In this document: positions 11,410 through 23,289 of the stretch, piece by piece
Numbering within the stretch: the first letter of the stretch is position 1
How the letters are laid out: the number at the start of each line of letters is the position of its first letter
DNA from: Sinohyriopsis cumingii
Taxonomy: Eukaryota > Mollusca > Bivalvia > Unionida > Unionidae
Direction: 5' to 3'
DNA: 64,000 bases
Assembly (NCBI GenBank): GCA_028554795.2
Contig: CM068838.1
Span: forward strand, 85,688,944-85,752,943
Position numbers and translations under genes: made by a program
Notes under the pieces: generated by a model
The model's input: only the letters and a program-made list of their open reading frames with translations
What the model was told of the DNA's origin: nothing
Databases searched by the model: none

Positions 11410-12300
11410 TTGATTGATTGATTGTATTTTAATGGTGCGTCAGCACTGTTAGGCTATTTATGTTATATGTATACTTGTTTAAAAATTTTAAAAATTCTCA
11501 TATCAACCAGTGATATCAAAACCAAATAGTTGAAATTAAAATGATAAGATGGTAACGGTAATAAATAAAGCTTCCCGATCAATGGGGGATATAAATGGTG
11601 TACGTTAATGAAGACAGATGAAAAGGTATTGAAAAAAAGGGTCGGAATATACATTACGTAAGACTGCTCAAGGTGATAACATAAAAGTTACAGTTTAGAA
11701 TAAATGTTTACTTCTTTCAGGAATTCTATAATACAAGTCACATTTATTGAATCAAAAAGTTCCTTCATGTCATGCACATTGTAGTACTGATCGTGCAAAG
11801 GTTGGAGGTCAAAACACCCTGTCATAAAGTGCTTAACAGTGAATGGTCCATTGCAAGAAATGTACTCTGGTGGGTCTTTGCCTTTTAGTATATGGGAGTG
11901 GGCTATATAAGTATGACCAATTCAAATTCTTGCAATGACTACCTCCTCCCTATGGATGGTTCTTTAGGAAGGAGTCCATTCTCCTAAGGTTGGCTTGATT
12001 GCATGAAGTTTCTTATTCACTGCATCATTCCATGACGCCTGCCACTTCTGACACAAAGACTCTTTGATACTAGGTTTAAATTCAGTATATGGTATTTTAA
12101 AATCAAATGGTTCTAGGGATAGGACCATTTTAGCAGTGCAATCTGCTTTTTCATTACTGCAAACCTGATATATTATTTTAAAATTTGTGTGGAGTAGTAT
12201 TGTAGAATAAACAGTATCCTGGCACTGCCATAAAAAATTCCCTTTCAACCCAAGCCAGTTTCAGGGATCAAACAATTAACTGGCCTGGATTGCTGTCAAA
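11410..12300 (-). mobile_element. LINE fragment, ORF2 C-terminal end with RNase H remnant
   Basis: The minus strand reads NEKADCTAKMVLSLEPFDFK, then WNDAVNKKLHAIKPTLGEW, and after a stop VVIARI-IGHTYIAHSHILK with a C-x2-C-like cluster. This is the usual order at the end of Jockey/I-type LINEs: the RNase H 'N-E-x-A-D' motif, then the tail with I-G-H-T. It is truncated at its 5' side and contains stops. It interrupts the homology upstream of cassette B. Confidence 0.7.
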
Positions 12301-12309
12301 AAACAAATA

Positions 12310-13440
12310 CAATGTGGCCAATTTAAACAAAGAAGTTGATGTCGAAACAACTAGCTTGCTAAAATCAAAAGTTGAATGATAATTGGAAAATTATGATTTT
12401 GTCCTAAGCCAAAATACAAAACTAAAATGAATACATAATCTAGTTATTCTATATTCAGAATTTTAACCTAAATTATTATCATTCTTTAATAAAGATAACA
12501 ATTATATGAATACATGCTAGTTATGTGCCTTATATAATTACATGTCTTTTCATTTAGATTACAGGGAAAATGGTAAGGATTGCTTATATCACTGAAAAAT
12601 GGTAAGGATTGCCTATATCACTGAAAAATGGTAAGGACTGCTTATGGTGGTGCTCTACAGTTGCGTATTTTGCATAGGGTGTGGATTTTAAAGAAAAAGA
12701 ATTCCATCGACTTTCCTCACTGGTTATACTGGCTATTTAAAAAAAAACTTGTATATCTCAGGTATAATGCAAAAGAACCTTTAATTCCCTTTATTTTTGG
12801 TGTGTGATTGATGGGTGTACTATGGCTTATAGAGTATACAGCTTGGCCTTACTTCAGATGTGCATGTTTCAAAAAAGCGCTAGCTCTACTTGGTCATTTT
12901 CACTTCCTGAACTTCAGAGGTAAACTGTGTATAAAAAAGAGCCGATAACTTTTTTTACATTTTATATATTTGGTAATTCATTCATTGCACTTTCAGAAGC
13001 TGGTATTGTCTAGTCTGGCAAAATTCATTTTCCCTATTTTATTAGCTGCTATGTATAGTGTACTTTAGACTAATTCAGGCTGATTTTTTAACACAAGGGA
13101 GCAGTCATTTTAGTTAGCTGTGTGCTTAAATCATGTACAATATCCAAAAGAAATATCATCCACATTACATTAATGTAGCATAGAGGTATGCCAACATTCT
13201 CTCCATTGTGCATGTTTTAAATGCGAACTACTTTACCTTACATACGTCACTCTCTCAAAAGTACATATTATCTGGTGAGCGCCCCCTATATCACTGAAAA
13301 ATGGTAAGGATTGCTTATATCACTGAAAAATGTCAACTCTTGAGGACATGGATCAGAGTAAATAAAACAGCAATATAAATCATGATCTGGAATTACGTGA
13401 TTTGGTAAAAATGAGGAAGAAAGTAAAATCTGCACCTAAT
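12310..13440. other. Intergenic/intronic stretch with small tandem repeats, no gene
   Basis: It contains three 29-bp copies of 'tatcactgaaaaatggtaag' type near 12580-12650 and two more at 13290-13335. The rest is AT-rich sequence without supported coding frames. Confidence 0.6.
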
Positions 13441-13466
13441 ATTTTGAGCATGTAAATCAACTGTTT

Positions 13467-13877
13467 ATATGCACAGAAATATACTGTTGATCTATTATGT
13501 ACTGTAACCCTGTGAAAGCATTAACAGGACTGTGAAGTCTTATGTTTTCTATTTACCTAAATAGGCTTTGAATCTACCTTTTGTTGTAATCTTGTACTGA
13601 TCAACACTATACACACAACTGAGAATATTGTAACTGGAATGAAAGAAATGATATAATACACCCTGCTATGAGACCACCTTTCTTAATACACCAGATGTAC
13701 TGATTATACAGTGTAATGACCAGTTATGAAAGGCCAGGATTTTTGGCAGTAGGACTGTTCTTCACAAACTAGTTCATATAAATGGCTGACTAAATGTACC
13801 ATTCCAAAATGTAAAGGCAAAATAAGCTAAAAGCTTTGGGAAGATAAACACTTCCAAACAAATGTGAAAAGAAACAC
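13467..13877. repeat. Partial sixth copy of the cassette 3' flank
   Basis: By eye almost identical to the cassette B flank (8700-9296), for example 'aatggctgactaaatgtacc' and 'agctttgggaagataaacac'. It stops abruptly before the part that would contain the tail exon, where a LINE fragment starts. It shows that an additional cassette copy, or part of one, was produced. Confidence 0.8.
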
Positions 13878-13879
13878 CA

Positions 13880-14250
13880 TAAACAAATCTCTTTAAAACT
13901 CTAAAAGGCTTCCATTTCAACAGAGAACTCAGTTTCAAAAGGGTTTAATAGTTTATAAATCCTTACATGGTTTGGCTCCTGATTACCTTATATGTAACTT
14001 TAAATTTATTGCAATTGTGCACATTATGAACTTAGATCTCAAACAAGTTATATTTAACTAAAACAAATTCTGAGCTTTAAAAGAAGAGTTTTGGTTTTTC
14101 TGGACCCAAACTATGGAATTCCATACCACCTTAAACAAAGTCAGCTGACACATGCCAAGCTTTTAAAAAGCTTCTTAGTTAACATCTACAGAAACAATCA
14201 TTTGTATGATTTTGTTTCACATTATGCATTTTGGATGAGTGGTTCCTGAT
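13880..14250 (+). mobile_element. LINE fragment, reverse-transcriptase C-terminal tail
   Basis: The plus strand reads IVYKSLHGLAPDYL and, after stops, FGFSGPKLWNSIPP followed by AFKKLL. This is the conserved end of the reverse transcriptase reading frame of CR1/L2/Rex-like LINEs. Frames are interrupted by stop codons, so it is inactive. Confidence 0.75.
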
Positions 14251-14259
14251 ATTGATTGC

Positions 14260-15540
14260 TAAAAATGAAAATAGTGTTATCACTGCTGGGTGAATGTTAT
14301 TTAAATGACTTGGAAGTAGCGATCAGCATTGGAAAATCTTATTAATATCATAACATCATGTATGTATGTGTAATTACAGTGATTATCAACAAATAGAAGC
14401 ATTCAGTATATACAGACCTATAATAATAATAATATCAATAATCGACCTATTCCCCAATATATTTATAAAAAATTAAACAACATACAGCCAAGCAAATGAA
14501 AAATATCTCATAAAAAAGGGTTTATACAAAAATGTTTCTTTTAGAACGTTTTATCCTCTTTTACACCAAACCAATTTGAGCTAGTTCTTTTTAAGTTTTA
14601 AAAAATATTTGTCAAAACATGTTCAGAGGTATGTAATTTAAATAAACTAACTTAAATCTGTGGAAAAACCATCACCATCCTTGCAAATTCAGAAGGCAAC
14701 AGCCCCCCCCATTCCTTTTGCTTGAACTTAAATTTAAAATAAAATTTCCGTTAGATTCATTAGACTAATACCAATTTTAGTCTGATGTGAAATCTGCAAG
14801 TCTAATGGACTAATGTTAGTTTCAAACCTTGGAAACATCTTCATAGACTGCTTTTCAGAATCCTTGGTCTAAGTCTGACAATTGTCTGAACAATTTTTAA
14901 TTTAAAATAACATTGGTATATTGTTTTGGTATTTTAATTTAACAGAACATTATTCTATAGTTTTGCTTTTGCAATTTAAAATAACATTATTATATAGTTT
15001 TTTATATTTTAATTTGGCAACATTATTCTATAGTTTTACTATTGTAATTTAAAATAACATTATTCTGTTGTTTTATTACTTTAATTAAAATAACACTGTT
15101 CTATTTTTAAACTGCAAGGCATATTTTTTCATGAAAATTTGGATGCTGGTACGTAACACATGCATAGCCATTTGTATGTTGACACTAAAAAGATTTAAGT
15201 TTTCTTTTAATTTTTTTTATGGTTAAATACTGTAAATCCTCTATGGTTTTAATTGATATACTTCTGACATTCTGATCCTTTGTAATTCTTCCATCAGTGA
15301 GCGCCTTGTTTTGGAATTTTAAGATTTTATGAAATAACCAGACAGCATTACGTTATTTACAGGTATTGTGAAATTGGTCCATCAGTATTACTACTTTTTA
15401 CAATATTGTTATCATGTACTCGTATATAATGTTTAGACATGTTCGTCAACCATTTGTATGAATCCTGTATGTACTCATCCTTAAAGTCGTGTGCATATTT
15501 TCCTGTAGTAGTAGATCAACTGTATAGTTTTAACAGAACT
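14260..15540. other. AT-rich intron, no gene seen
   Basis: It contains a run of about five degenerate 50-60 bp repeats with 'aatttaaaataacattatt' (14890-15110). Otherwise there is no supported feature. Confidence 0.6.
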
Positions 15541-15568
15541 TTGTGTCTAAAGACACATCTTGTAAAAA

Positions 15569-15616
15569 TTATATATATATATATATATATATATCTATAC
15601 ACACACACACACACAA
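15569..15616. repeat. Microsatellite (TA)n followed by (CA)n
   Basis: An uninterrupted TA run of about 12 units passes into a CA run of about 8 units. Confidence 0.95.
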
Positions 15617-15691
15617 ATGTAATTGTAAAAAGCCTAATGAAGAATGGTCATTTGACAAAATGAGCTTCTTTAATTAAAGTCATTACTATTA

Positions 15692-17987
15692 CAATGTAAC
15701 CCCTATATAGCATGCTCCATTAAAACTCAAGTTTGGATATAACACGGCAGTTGTATAGCTCAGAACTTTCATACACATGTACTGTTCTCATTCATGAAAT
15801 TTTGTTTTCTTTCACAAAAGAACGAAAAGTAATATGTAAAAAGTTGATTGTCATTTTTGGGGGAAGAGATTGTGCATGAATTCTAATATAAGATGATTGT
15901 GGCTTGGCTCCTGCAATTTCATATACATATATTTTTCTCATGCAAAATGTTCATTCAGAGTTCACGTTGGGCTTCCCCAATGTCGCAAATTGTGATTCAT
16001 GTTCCTTATTGGCAATATACCAACTGGTGATTTTTTTACCCCAATATTACTGTTTAAACTTGTATATACAACCTTGGGTTGGAATAATGAAATTCAGAGG
16101 CACTATGAAAGGAAGCTGCAAACTTGATATAAAATGCACTGGAATTTATATATTGTTAGATAAACAAATTCTTTGTTCATATTGACAAACCATCTTAACA
16201 GTGCATTGTTGTTGTTGTTGTTGTAGGGTTTAACGCTATTTTTCAGCACAAGATAGGCTATACATGGCAGCCAGTATTAATGGTGGAGGAAGAACCCGGG
16301 AAAACCCCGGAAAGAACCACTGACCCACGAGAAGCTACTGGTGAGCTTTCTCACATGCCAACATAGGCCGAACCCGCAACTCGAACCCACGCAAACTGAG
16401 GTGAGATGGCAGTGATCCTACAGTGCATTGTTATATTATAATCGCTTACTCTGCATTAAAAAAAAAACATTTCTGGTAGCAGAGATCAAATGGATGAGGC
16501 ACTATCTCATAAAAGATCTTTTGGCCAAAATAGTGTCAGATTATCGTTTGCTTACTAGCAATTAATGTCTTTATTTCGACTGACCTCTGTATGTGGATGG
16601 TAAGTAAAATTCCTCTTCTTTTCACTCATAGAATTAAATCATTCAGAATACTCATATTTCTGTAGTAATTCCTGTCAGAAAAGAATTCCTGTGCATTCAT
16701 CATAAGTTAGCTTTTTTTTAAAAAAAAATTCTGATGCGTGGAAGGCAGCATCTCTCCACCACCAGAAATAAATCCAAACAAACAAAATCACAGATCTACT
16801 GGTTGGTCTGCCTATGCTACCAGGACTAGCTAAAATCCACCAACTTTTGAAGGCAGGAAAAGTAACTGCTACAACTGACCAAACAACAGCATAATTTATT
16901 TTGTTTTTAAAATGTACCCAGAAGAAAAACAATAGTTTTGCTGAAACTTCAAAGAAAACTGATCACCTCTGAAGCATGAATAATTCTGTATAAATACTAA
17001 GCAAATGAAAAAACAAAACAGTCTCAATCAATGGTCTACAATTTTTTGACGTTGCTGCTGCAATAAGAAACAGACATATGTTTGGTCCTCCAAAGCTGTC
17101 CTTTCGCGGTAACTTCAATAACACATGCACTCTTCATCAAAGAAAGCCAACTACAATCTTCAATCAAAACAAATAACCTCTCATCAAAGGAAGTCAGCAC
17201 CAAACTTAAATTAAAGCAATGGAATCTAAAAGATTTGCTGCATTTTCCAAAGTGACTGGAACATGTTTATTGTGCCATGAAAGTTTAATTTTTGCAGGAA
17301 AAAATTATGCTGATGGTCGCTACCAATGGCAGTATAAAATGCAAAATTAAATTTACAAACTTTTCAAACCATAGATATATGGCCATCAAGTTCAGTAAAA
17401 ATGGGGTATCTTGCAAAGATGTTAAACTTTTTAATTTGTTCAAGTTTTCATTCCCTATCATCCCTTGGGTAGCCTTAGTAAAATGGCATGGTCTTAGCTG
17501 ACCAAAATCTAGGCCAATTGAAGTACATGTGCATGTAAACGGCTATAGTCATGTGCTAATTGTGACAGTTGTAGTAAATTATTAAAGTGACAATTGGATA
17601 TAGATCAAAACAATGACTACCATTTTTTAAATAAATATGCATTATTTGTGTTTTCTAACAGGACATAAGTCATACATGAAGCTTATAACAAGTGATCCAT
17701 ACTCAAATTCATGGATTTATTATATAAAAGTACAGTACTTAATGGATTATGGATTGTACTATATAAATGTAAGTTGTCAATATACAAGATTTTTTTTCAT
17801 ACTAGCTTGTCTTCATTTAACCAAAAGCATGTATTTCTGTGCCTGCTTTTATTACCCTCTCCACCCCCATATTTTAGGTAAATGCATCATTTTCTTCAGC
17901 TGACTTGGTTGGTTATAACATGGTTTAGTCTATAACATGGTCGGGTTCTATGGACCCCAACTACCGTGTTATAGTGGGGTCACACTG
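15692..17987. mobile_element. Tigger-like DNA transposon remnant without transposase
   Basis: The left end is 'caatgtaacccctatatagc' after TA. The right end is the complement of CAGTGTGACCCCACTATAAC followed by TA. Internal text such as 'ttggatataacacggc' and 'ggcttggctcctgcaatttc' matches the MITE at 10636. No transposase frame remains. A SINE is nested at 16209-16419. Confidence 0.6.
16209..16419 (-). mobile_element. SINE family 1, 5'-truncated copy
   Basis: In the minus direction it ends TTAAACCCTACAACAACAAC. It lacks the tRNA-like head and is flanked by an 11-bp target duplication 'acagtgcattg' (16198-16208 and 16420-16430). It is the same family as at 28131. Confidence 0.85.
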
Positions 17988-18313
17988 TATTATTATTATT
18001 ATTGTTATACTCCAGCAAGACAACAAGTAAAATTGCAACATTTTTTGAATATATGCAAAATAAAACATAAATGCAAGAGTTGAAAAAAATAATAGACAAA
18101 AAACATTTGTTTTTGAAACTAAGATTTTCTTTGGTCATCTTTTAAGACCTTTTCAACTGAAGGAACAGACAGCTATTGCTGTATGCATTGAGTACAAAAT
18201 AAGAATGGACTATATTTCCTGATACTTCAAATCATTTGTAAACAATCTATTCAACGCTGAAGATTTGAAAAAGGGATTAGGAAAAGAAATAATGAAAAAT
18301 GTTGAGCTGTCTT

Positions 18314-18550
18314 CTACCTTTTTGGTTTGATATCATGGGGTGATATATACTGCATCCCGGACTGAAATGGGAACCTAACTGGCAAGTTCTGATTGTTTTC
18401 CTTTGTTTTCATGGGTATCTCAGGGTCTGTCAGTTCCTCGTCTATTGGCACAAACTTCTTTACTTCTGTGTCTTCAAAAGGATTTCCTGGACTGTTGAAT
18501 GTGTTTACCTTACGTGCAGGTACAGGTACATAGAAATCATTGTAGAAGCT
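18314..18550 (-). CDS. Cassette A tail exon, 78-residue cytoplasmic tail
   Basis: The acceptor is CATTTGCAG and the phase is 0. The frame begins SFYNDFYVPVPARKVNTFNS, passes through PGNPFEDTEVKKFVP, and ends FQSGMQYISPHDIKPKR with a TAG stop. It is 15 residues longer than tails B and C because of an acidic and polar insert (DPEIPMKTKENNQN). The ends align closely with B and C, so the C terminus is conserved while the middle varies. The stop reads AG|GTAGAA, a weak donor-like context. Confidence 0.88.
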   Translation of the reverse strand, partial: SFYNDFYVPVPARKVNTFNSPGNPFEDTEVKKFVPIDEELTDPEIPMKTKENNQNLPVRFPFQSGMQYISPHDIKPKR

Positions 18551-18748
18551 CTGCAAATGAAATTGGATATTTATGAACTTAGGCTCAACTGCGTCCCTAT
18601 TTAAAGTTTGATAATACTTGATTAACATTAGTGGTAATTTAAAGTAATTTGTGACATATGCTAATGCACTTGCAAAATGAATTAAAAAGCTGACAATTGC
18701 AACATAAACCAGGTTGTATTATTTTTGACAGACTCAAAATGGATTTAA

Positions 18749-19273
18749 CTCATTCGACCCCTTAGCTTTTTGTCATTTTCGCCTGAAATGTGCGTAGGAA
18801 AGACATTGGGGGGCTATTTCTGAATACATTGTAATACATCAGCTTTCAACAGATTTTCCATGAGACTAATGCCTAGTTGTATTAGAAACATCATTTTCCA
18901 TTGGTTATTTTGCTTGCGCATGAGCAGAAGGGTAAAAGTTGGAGTTCTTTTTTTACTTGTCTGTGTGCAGTTAAGACTGGTTTGCCTTAGATCTGAGGCC
19001 AAAAGGTATAAAATCCAGACACAAAATCGCATTCCGACCTCGAGTGAATTTTGGGTGAAAAAAAAAAACGGGTCCAAAAATGGAGGTTTTTCCCTCTGTA
19101 TTTTGTAGTGCAACTAGAACTTCCAGATTATTTGGTATCATTTTAGAGCTATATCTGTCTGCTTTTTTTAAATACTGCCCACGTTGGTGTATTTTGAATG
19201 ACCCTGGTGCTGCAGAGCTTGGAAACAGGGTACAGCCTCATTACGCTTACAGATGGGATCAAAGCCAAATCGG
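18749..19273 (-). mobile_element. piggyBac-like MITE, copy 3, older
   Basis: It is flanked by TTAA (18745-18748 and 19274-19277) with degraded inverted ends. The body matches copies 1 and 2, for example 'gagcagaagggtaaaagttg'. It sits in the intron of cassette A. The paralogous intron of cassette C near 2917 reads straight through and represents the empty site. Confidence 0.75.
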
Positions 19274-19465
19274 TTAAAAGAAGATTAGGGTACTGAACAC
19301 AGCACATTATATGGCAGTACTCTATGCTTAACCGTTTACCTCATAACATCTCTCATTGTGTAGGCTGTCCATATATATGTCTCAAAGAGTGCTATAAATA
19401 GAACATGTGTTACCTAAATGACTATGCAAATAGGTCTACCTTTAGAATAGATAGCAGTGTAGTTA

Positions 19466-19783
19466 TGTGTTTTGGATTTCTTAACGTAACTTTAACAAAT
19501 TTTCAGTCATATCACTACAATGTCTGCATTGTGGCAGTTTATTGTGATGTCTAGCACTAGGACATCATGCCACAAACATGCAGAATCATGTTCCACCCAG
19601 CCACATTATCCTGACACAAGGCTGACCGGTCCTAACACTAACCTCTTAATGTTGAGTGCCTAGTGAGGCAGCTGCTAGTACTGTTTTATAAGTCCTTGAT
19701 ATTAATTGGCTGGGGTTTCAACCTGCAACCTCCCACATCCGAGGCGGATGTTCTAACCACTTAGGCCACTGAATCGGTAGTGT
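19466..19783 (-). mobile_element. SINE family 2, tRNA-derived
   Basis: On the minus strand a tRNA-like head ('gtggcctaagtggttagaac' and a B-box-like 'gaggttgcaggttgaaacc') precedes a conserved body. That body is shared with 29860, 54180 and 63232. The 3' end lies near 19466. Confidence 0.75.
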
Positions 19784-20093
19784 AGATATGTTAAGTTCAA
19801 CATAATTTTTTGTGTGTACATATTTGGTATCTATGGAGAGGTTCAAGAGTAAATCCTGCTCTATATGATTGTATATTATTTTTCATAGAAGATTTGTTGA
19901 CACATTTTAAAACTTTGAGAGATAACATTCAACATCAAGTCAGAGAAACTGAGTGACAAACTATTTCACTACCTCTAAATCTTCTGGTTCACTGTCAATG
20001 CATGTATCGCTAAATCATCAGAATTGGATAAACTGTATAAAAATTAGTGTTGTTTCCATTGATAGTAGAGCCTATTATGTGACTTATTTCAAG

Positions 20094-20260
20094 CCATCAT
20101 TCTGATCATCCAAACACATGAAAGCAGTGAAGGAGACCTCCATTTGCTTTACAGCCATCAATCTAATAATCCAAACACATGAAAGTGTTAAGGAGGCCTC
20201 CATTTGCCTTTATAGCCATCGTTCTAATCATCCAAAGCGCTGAAGGAGGCATCCATTACC
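20094..20260. repeat. Minisatellite, about 63-bp unit, cassette A copy
   Basis: Two to three diverged copies of the 'cattctaataatccaaacac' unit lie at the position paralogous to those in cassettes B and C. Confidence 0.7.
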
Positions 20261-20759
20261 TTTGAAGCTTTTTGTTACTATACCTTAAATACCAAACGGG
20301 TCATGTGACACCATTTACTTCAGTGACAGAAGTTTGTAATAGTATTTTCCCCAATGGTGGCTCTATGAAAACCAGCTCAAAATGGCTGATGTTTACTAAA
20401 GCCATAAAAATACTTTTCCATGTGGATGCTGCACAGACATCAAAACACGCTTGTATGTGAATTGGATGGAGGCACCCAACAGCACTTGCATGAGAATTCA
20501 TTAACTGTGACCATTGACCTTAAAAATGACAGAACAGTTGGACAACATCATAGCACAATACAGTATGACCCTGCAATAGCATGCTCTACTATAACATGAA
20601 TTTGGATATAACATGATCATGGAATGGCTCCTGAAATTTCAAATACCTGCTTCTATGTGAAATGGATGGGGCCACCCAATAGCACTTCCATGAGAATGTG
20701 GTAGAGGTGTCCAAAAGTATTTATATGAGGTAATGGGTTAATAGTCCTCTATATATTCA

Positions 20760-21190
20760 ACTTAAGTTTGCAAAAATCAACATACTTCTTCCTTATTCAA
20801 GTGCAAGCCATTCACAGAGTTTGGTCCAGGTATGTGGCAGTAATTTGTAAACCTTTAGATGCTTACCACTAATCTGATGACCCCAAAAATGAAGATTTTT
20901 TTCTTACTAAAAGTACAAGCCATCTACAAAGTTTGGTAACTGTAGATGAGGAAGAGTGTAAATTATTGTATGGAATCTATTTTCTTCTTTCAAAGTGAAC
21001 TCGGCCTTTGACTTTCATAACCTGAAATTGATTTGGTTCTCCTTTACCCAACAGAAAATCATCCAGAAATTGTGGTAACTATGGTGATCATTCAAGTCAT
21101 TGAGCAGAAAGAATATTTCTTTCAGTCACATTAACTGTGACCTTTTGACCTCAAAATAGATTGGACATCATAACAAAATACATTCCACCT
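20760..21190. repeat. Interspersed repeat, 'gaccttttgacc' family, cassette A
   Basis: This is the paralogous copy of 7240-7600. Landmarks are 'aagtttggtccaggtatgtg' and 'ctgtgaccttttgacctc'. Confidence 0.6.
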
Positions 21191-21213
21191 TATCACAGGT
21201 ATGTAAACATTAC

Positions 21214-21244
21214 CATTGAAGAACTGCTGGCTTGACCTTTATTC
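21214..21244 (-). CDS. Cassette A small exon: juxtamembrane segment
   Basis: This 31-nt exon runs from phase 2 to phase 0, with acceptor TTTTTACAG and donor GTAATG. It codes (R)NKGQASSSSM. Compared with B and C it lacks nine bases, three codons, so the frame is kept. Serine-rich content suggests possible phosphorylation, which is inference. The intron to its tail exon is about 2.7 kb and contains a piggyBac-like MITE and a SINE. Confidence 0.82.
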
Positions 21245-21997
21245 CTGTAAAAAGAAGAAAAGTTGACATTTAGGTGCACATTTTGCACAGGAAATGGATT
21301 TAGTCACCTAGACATGAAGACATGAATGTGCATAAATTGGAAAGCTGTCGTTTTGAAGAAAATCAGTCTAAAATCTTAACCAAAATTGTGTCAGACTGCA
21401 AAAAAAAAAAAATCATAAAACAAATTAAGATGAAAACAGTCCTGACAACAAAGACTAAAATCAATACACTTATTTGCATTCCGTATATACAATAATTTGC
21501 TGCATTTGTTAAATTTACAAATTTTAATTTTTGCACAACTATTTTCTTTACTATGTAGCTTTTGCAAAAATTCAAAACTTGGTAAGTTGATTCTTAATGA
21601 AAGTATACACGTAAAATTTTTTAAGATCTTAACATGGGGCAAATTTTGACAAATTATCTCAAATCAACAAATCAACTTATGAAAAAGCACAATAGTATCA
21701 CTACAGTGAAAAAAATATAAATATGCTGGGAGATAAAAGGATATTTTACTGTGTATTTACATTGGTAAAAACAAAACAATACAAAAAATTTAACAAAAGT
21801 TGTTGAGGAAAGAGTTGTAGAGAATAGTAAAGATAAGTAACTAAGTGCAAACTACATGTCATTTGATTCATAACAACCGACAGTATGCTCCAACTACAAA
21901 AGTTAAAGGTGTTCTTGATCAAGGAAAATTTCAAGTAAAACAATCTTGACAATAGATTTTAATGTATCCTATCCAACTCAATAGACCATCTATCTGC

Positions 21998-23262
21998 AAT
22001 CTATTAATCTTGTGGGAACACTTACAGTACTAGATATTTTCATGTATCCCCTCTGATCTACCATGTACAATGATCTCGTGGGAACACTCAAGATAATTTC
22101 ATGTATCCCCTCTGATCTACAATGTACTGTAATCTCGTGGGAGCACAGAGTACTATATATTTTCATGTATCCCCTCTGATCTACAATGTACTGTAATCTC
22201 ATGGGAGCACTGACAGTATGAGATATTTTCATGTATCCCCTCTGATTTAATATTACTGTGAGCTTGTGGGAACACTGACAGTACTAGATATTTTCATGTA
22301 TCCCCTCTGATTTAATATGTACTGTGAGCTTGTGGGAACACTGACAGTACTAGATATTTTCATGTATCCCCTCTGATTTAATATGTACTGTGAGCTTGTG
22401 GGAACACTGACAGTGTGAGATATTTTCATGTATCCCCTCTGACTTAATATGTACTGTGCGCTTGTGAGAACACTGACAGTATGAGATATTTTCATGTATC
22501 CCCTCTGATTTAATATGTACTGTGCGCTTGTGAGAACACTGACTGTATGAGATATTTTCATGTATCCCCTCTGATTTAATATGTACTATGCGCTTGTGGG
22601 AACACTGACAGTATGAGATATTTTCATGTATCCCCTCTGATTTAATATGTACTGTGTGCTTGTGAGAACACTGACAGTGAGATATTTTCATGTATCCCCT
22701 CTGATTTAATATGTACTGTGCGCTTGTGAGAACACTGACAGTATGAGATATTTTCATGTATCCCCTCTGATTTAATATGTACTATGTGCTTGTGGGAACA
22801 CTGACAGTATGAGATATTTTCATGTATCCCCTCTGATTTAATATGTACTATGCGCTTGTGAGAACACTGACAGTATGAGATATTTTCATGTATCCCCTCT
22901 GATTTAATATGTACTGTGCGCTTGTGAGAACAATGACAGTACTAGATATTTTCATGTATCCCCTCTGATTTAATATGTACTGTGCGCTTGTGGGAACACT
23001 GACAGTACTATACAATTTCATGCATCCCCTCTGATTTAATATGTACTATGCACTTGTGGGAACACTGACAGTACTATATAATTTCATGGATACCGTCTGA
23101 TCTACCATGTACTATGATCTTGTGGGAACAGTGACAGTATGAGATATTTTTATGTATCCCCTCTGATTTAATATGTACTATGCGCTTGTGGGAACACTGA
23201 CAGTACTATCTAATTTCATGGATACCATCTGATCTAATATGTACTGTAATCTTGTGGTAACA
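21998..23262. repeat. Satellite-like array, 66-bp unit, about 19 copies
   Basis: Head-to-tail copies of a 66-bp unit contain 'gatattttcatgtatcccct' and 'cttgtgggaacactgacagt'. Because 66 is a multiple of three, long but meaningless open frames run through it. It lies between tail E and the small exon of cassette A. Confidence 0.95.
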
Positions 23263-23289
23263 CCGACAAGTGAAATAGTGAAAATCTCA

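Noticed and set aside
21998-23262. Regularly spaced repeats that resemble a CRISPR array
   Set aside because: The whole 66-bp unit is repeated with no unique spacers, in an animal genome. It is a satellite-type array.
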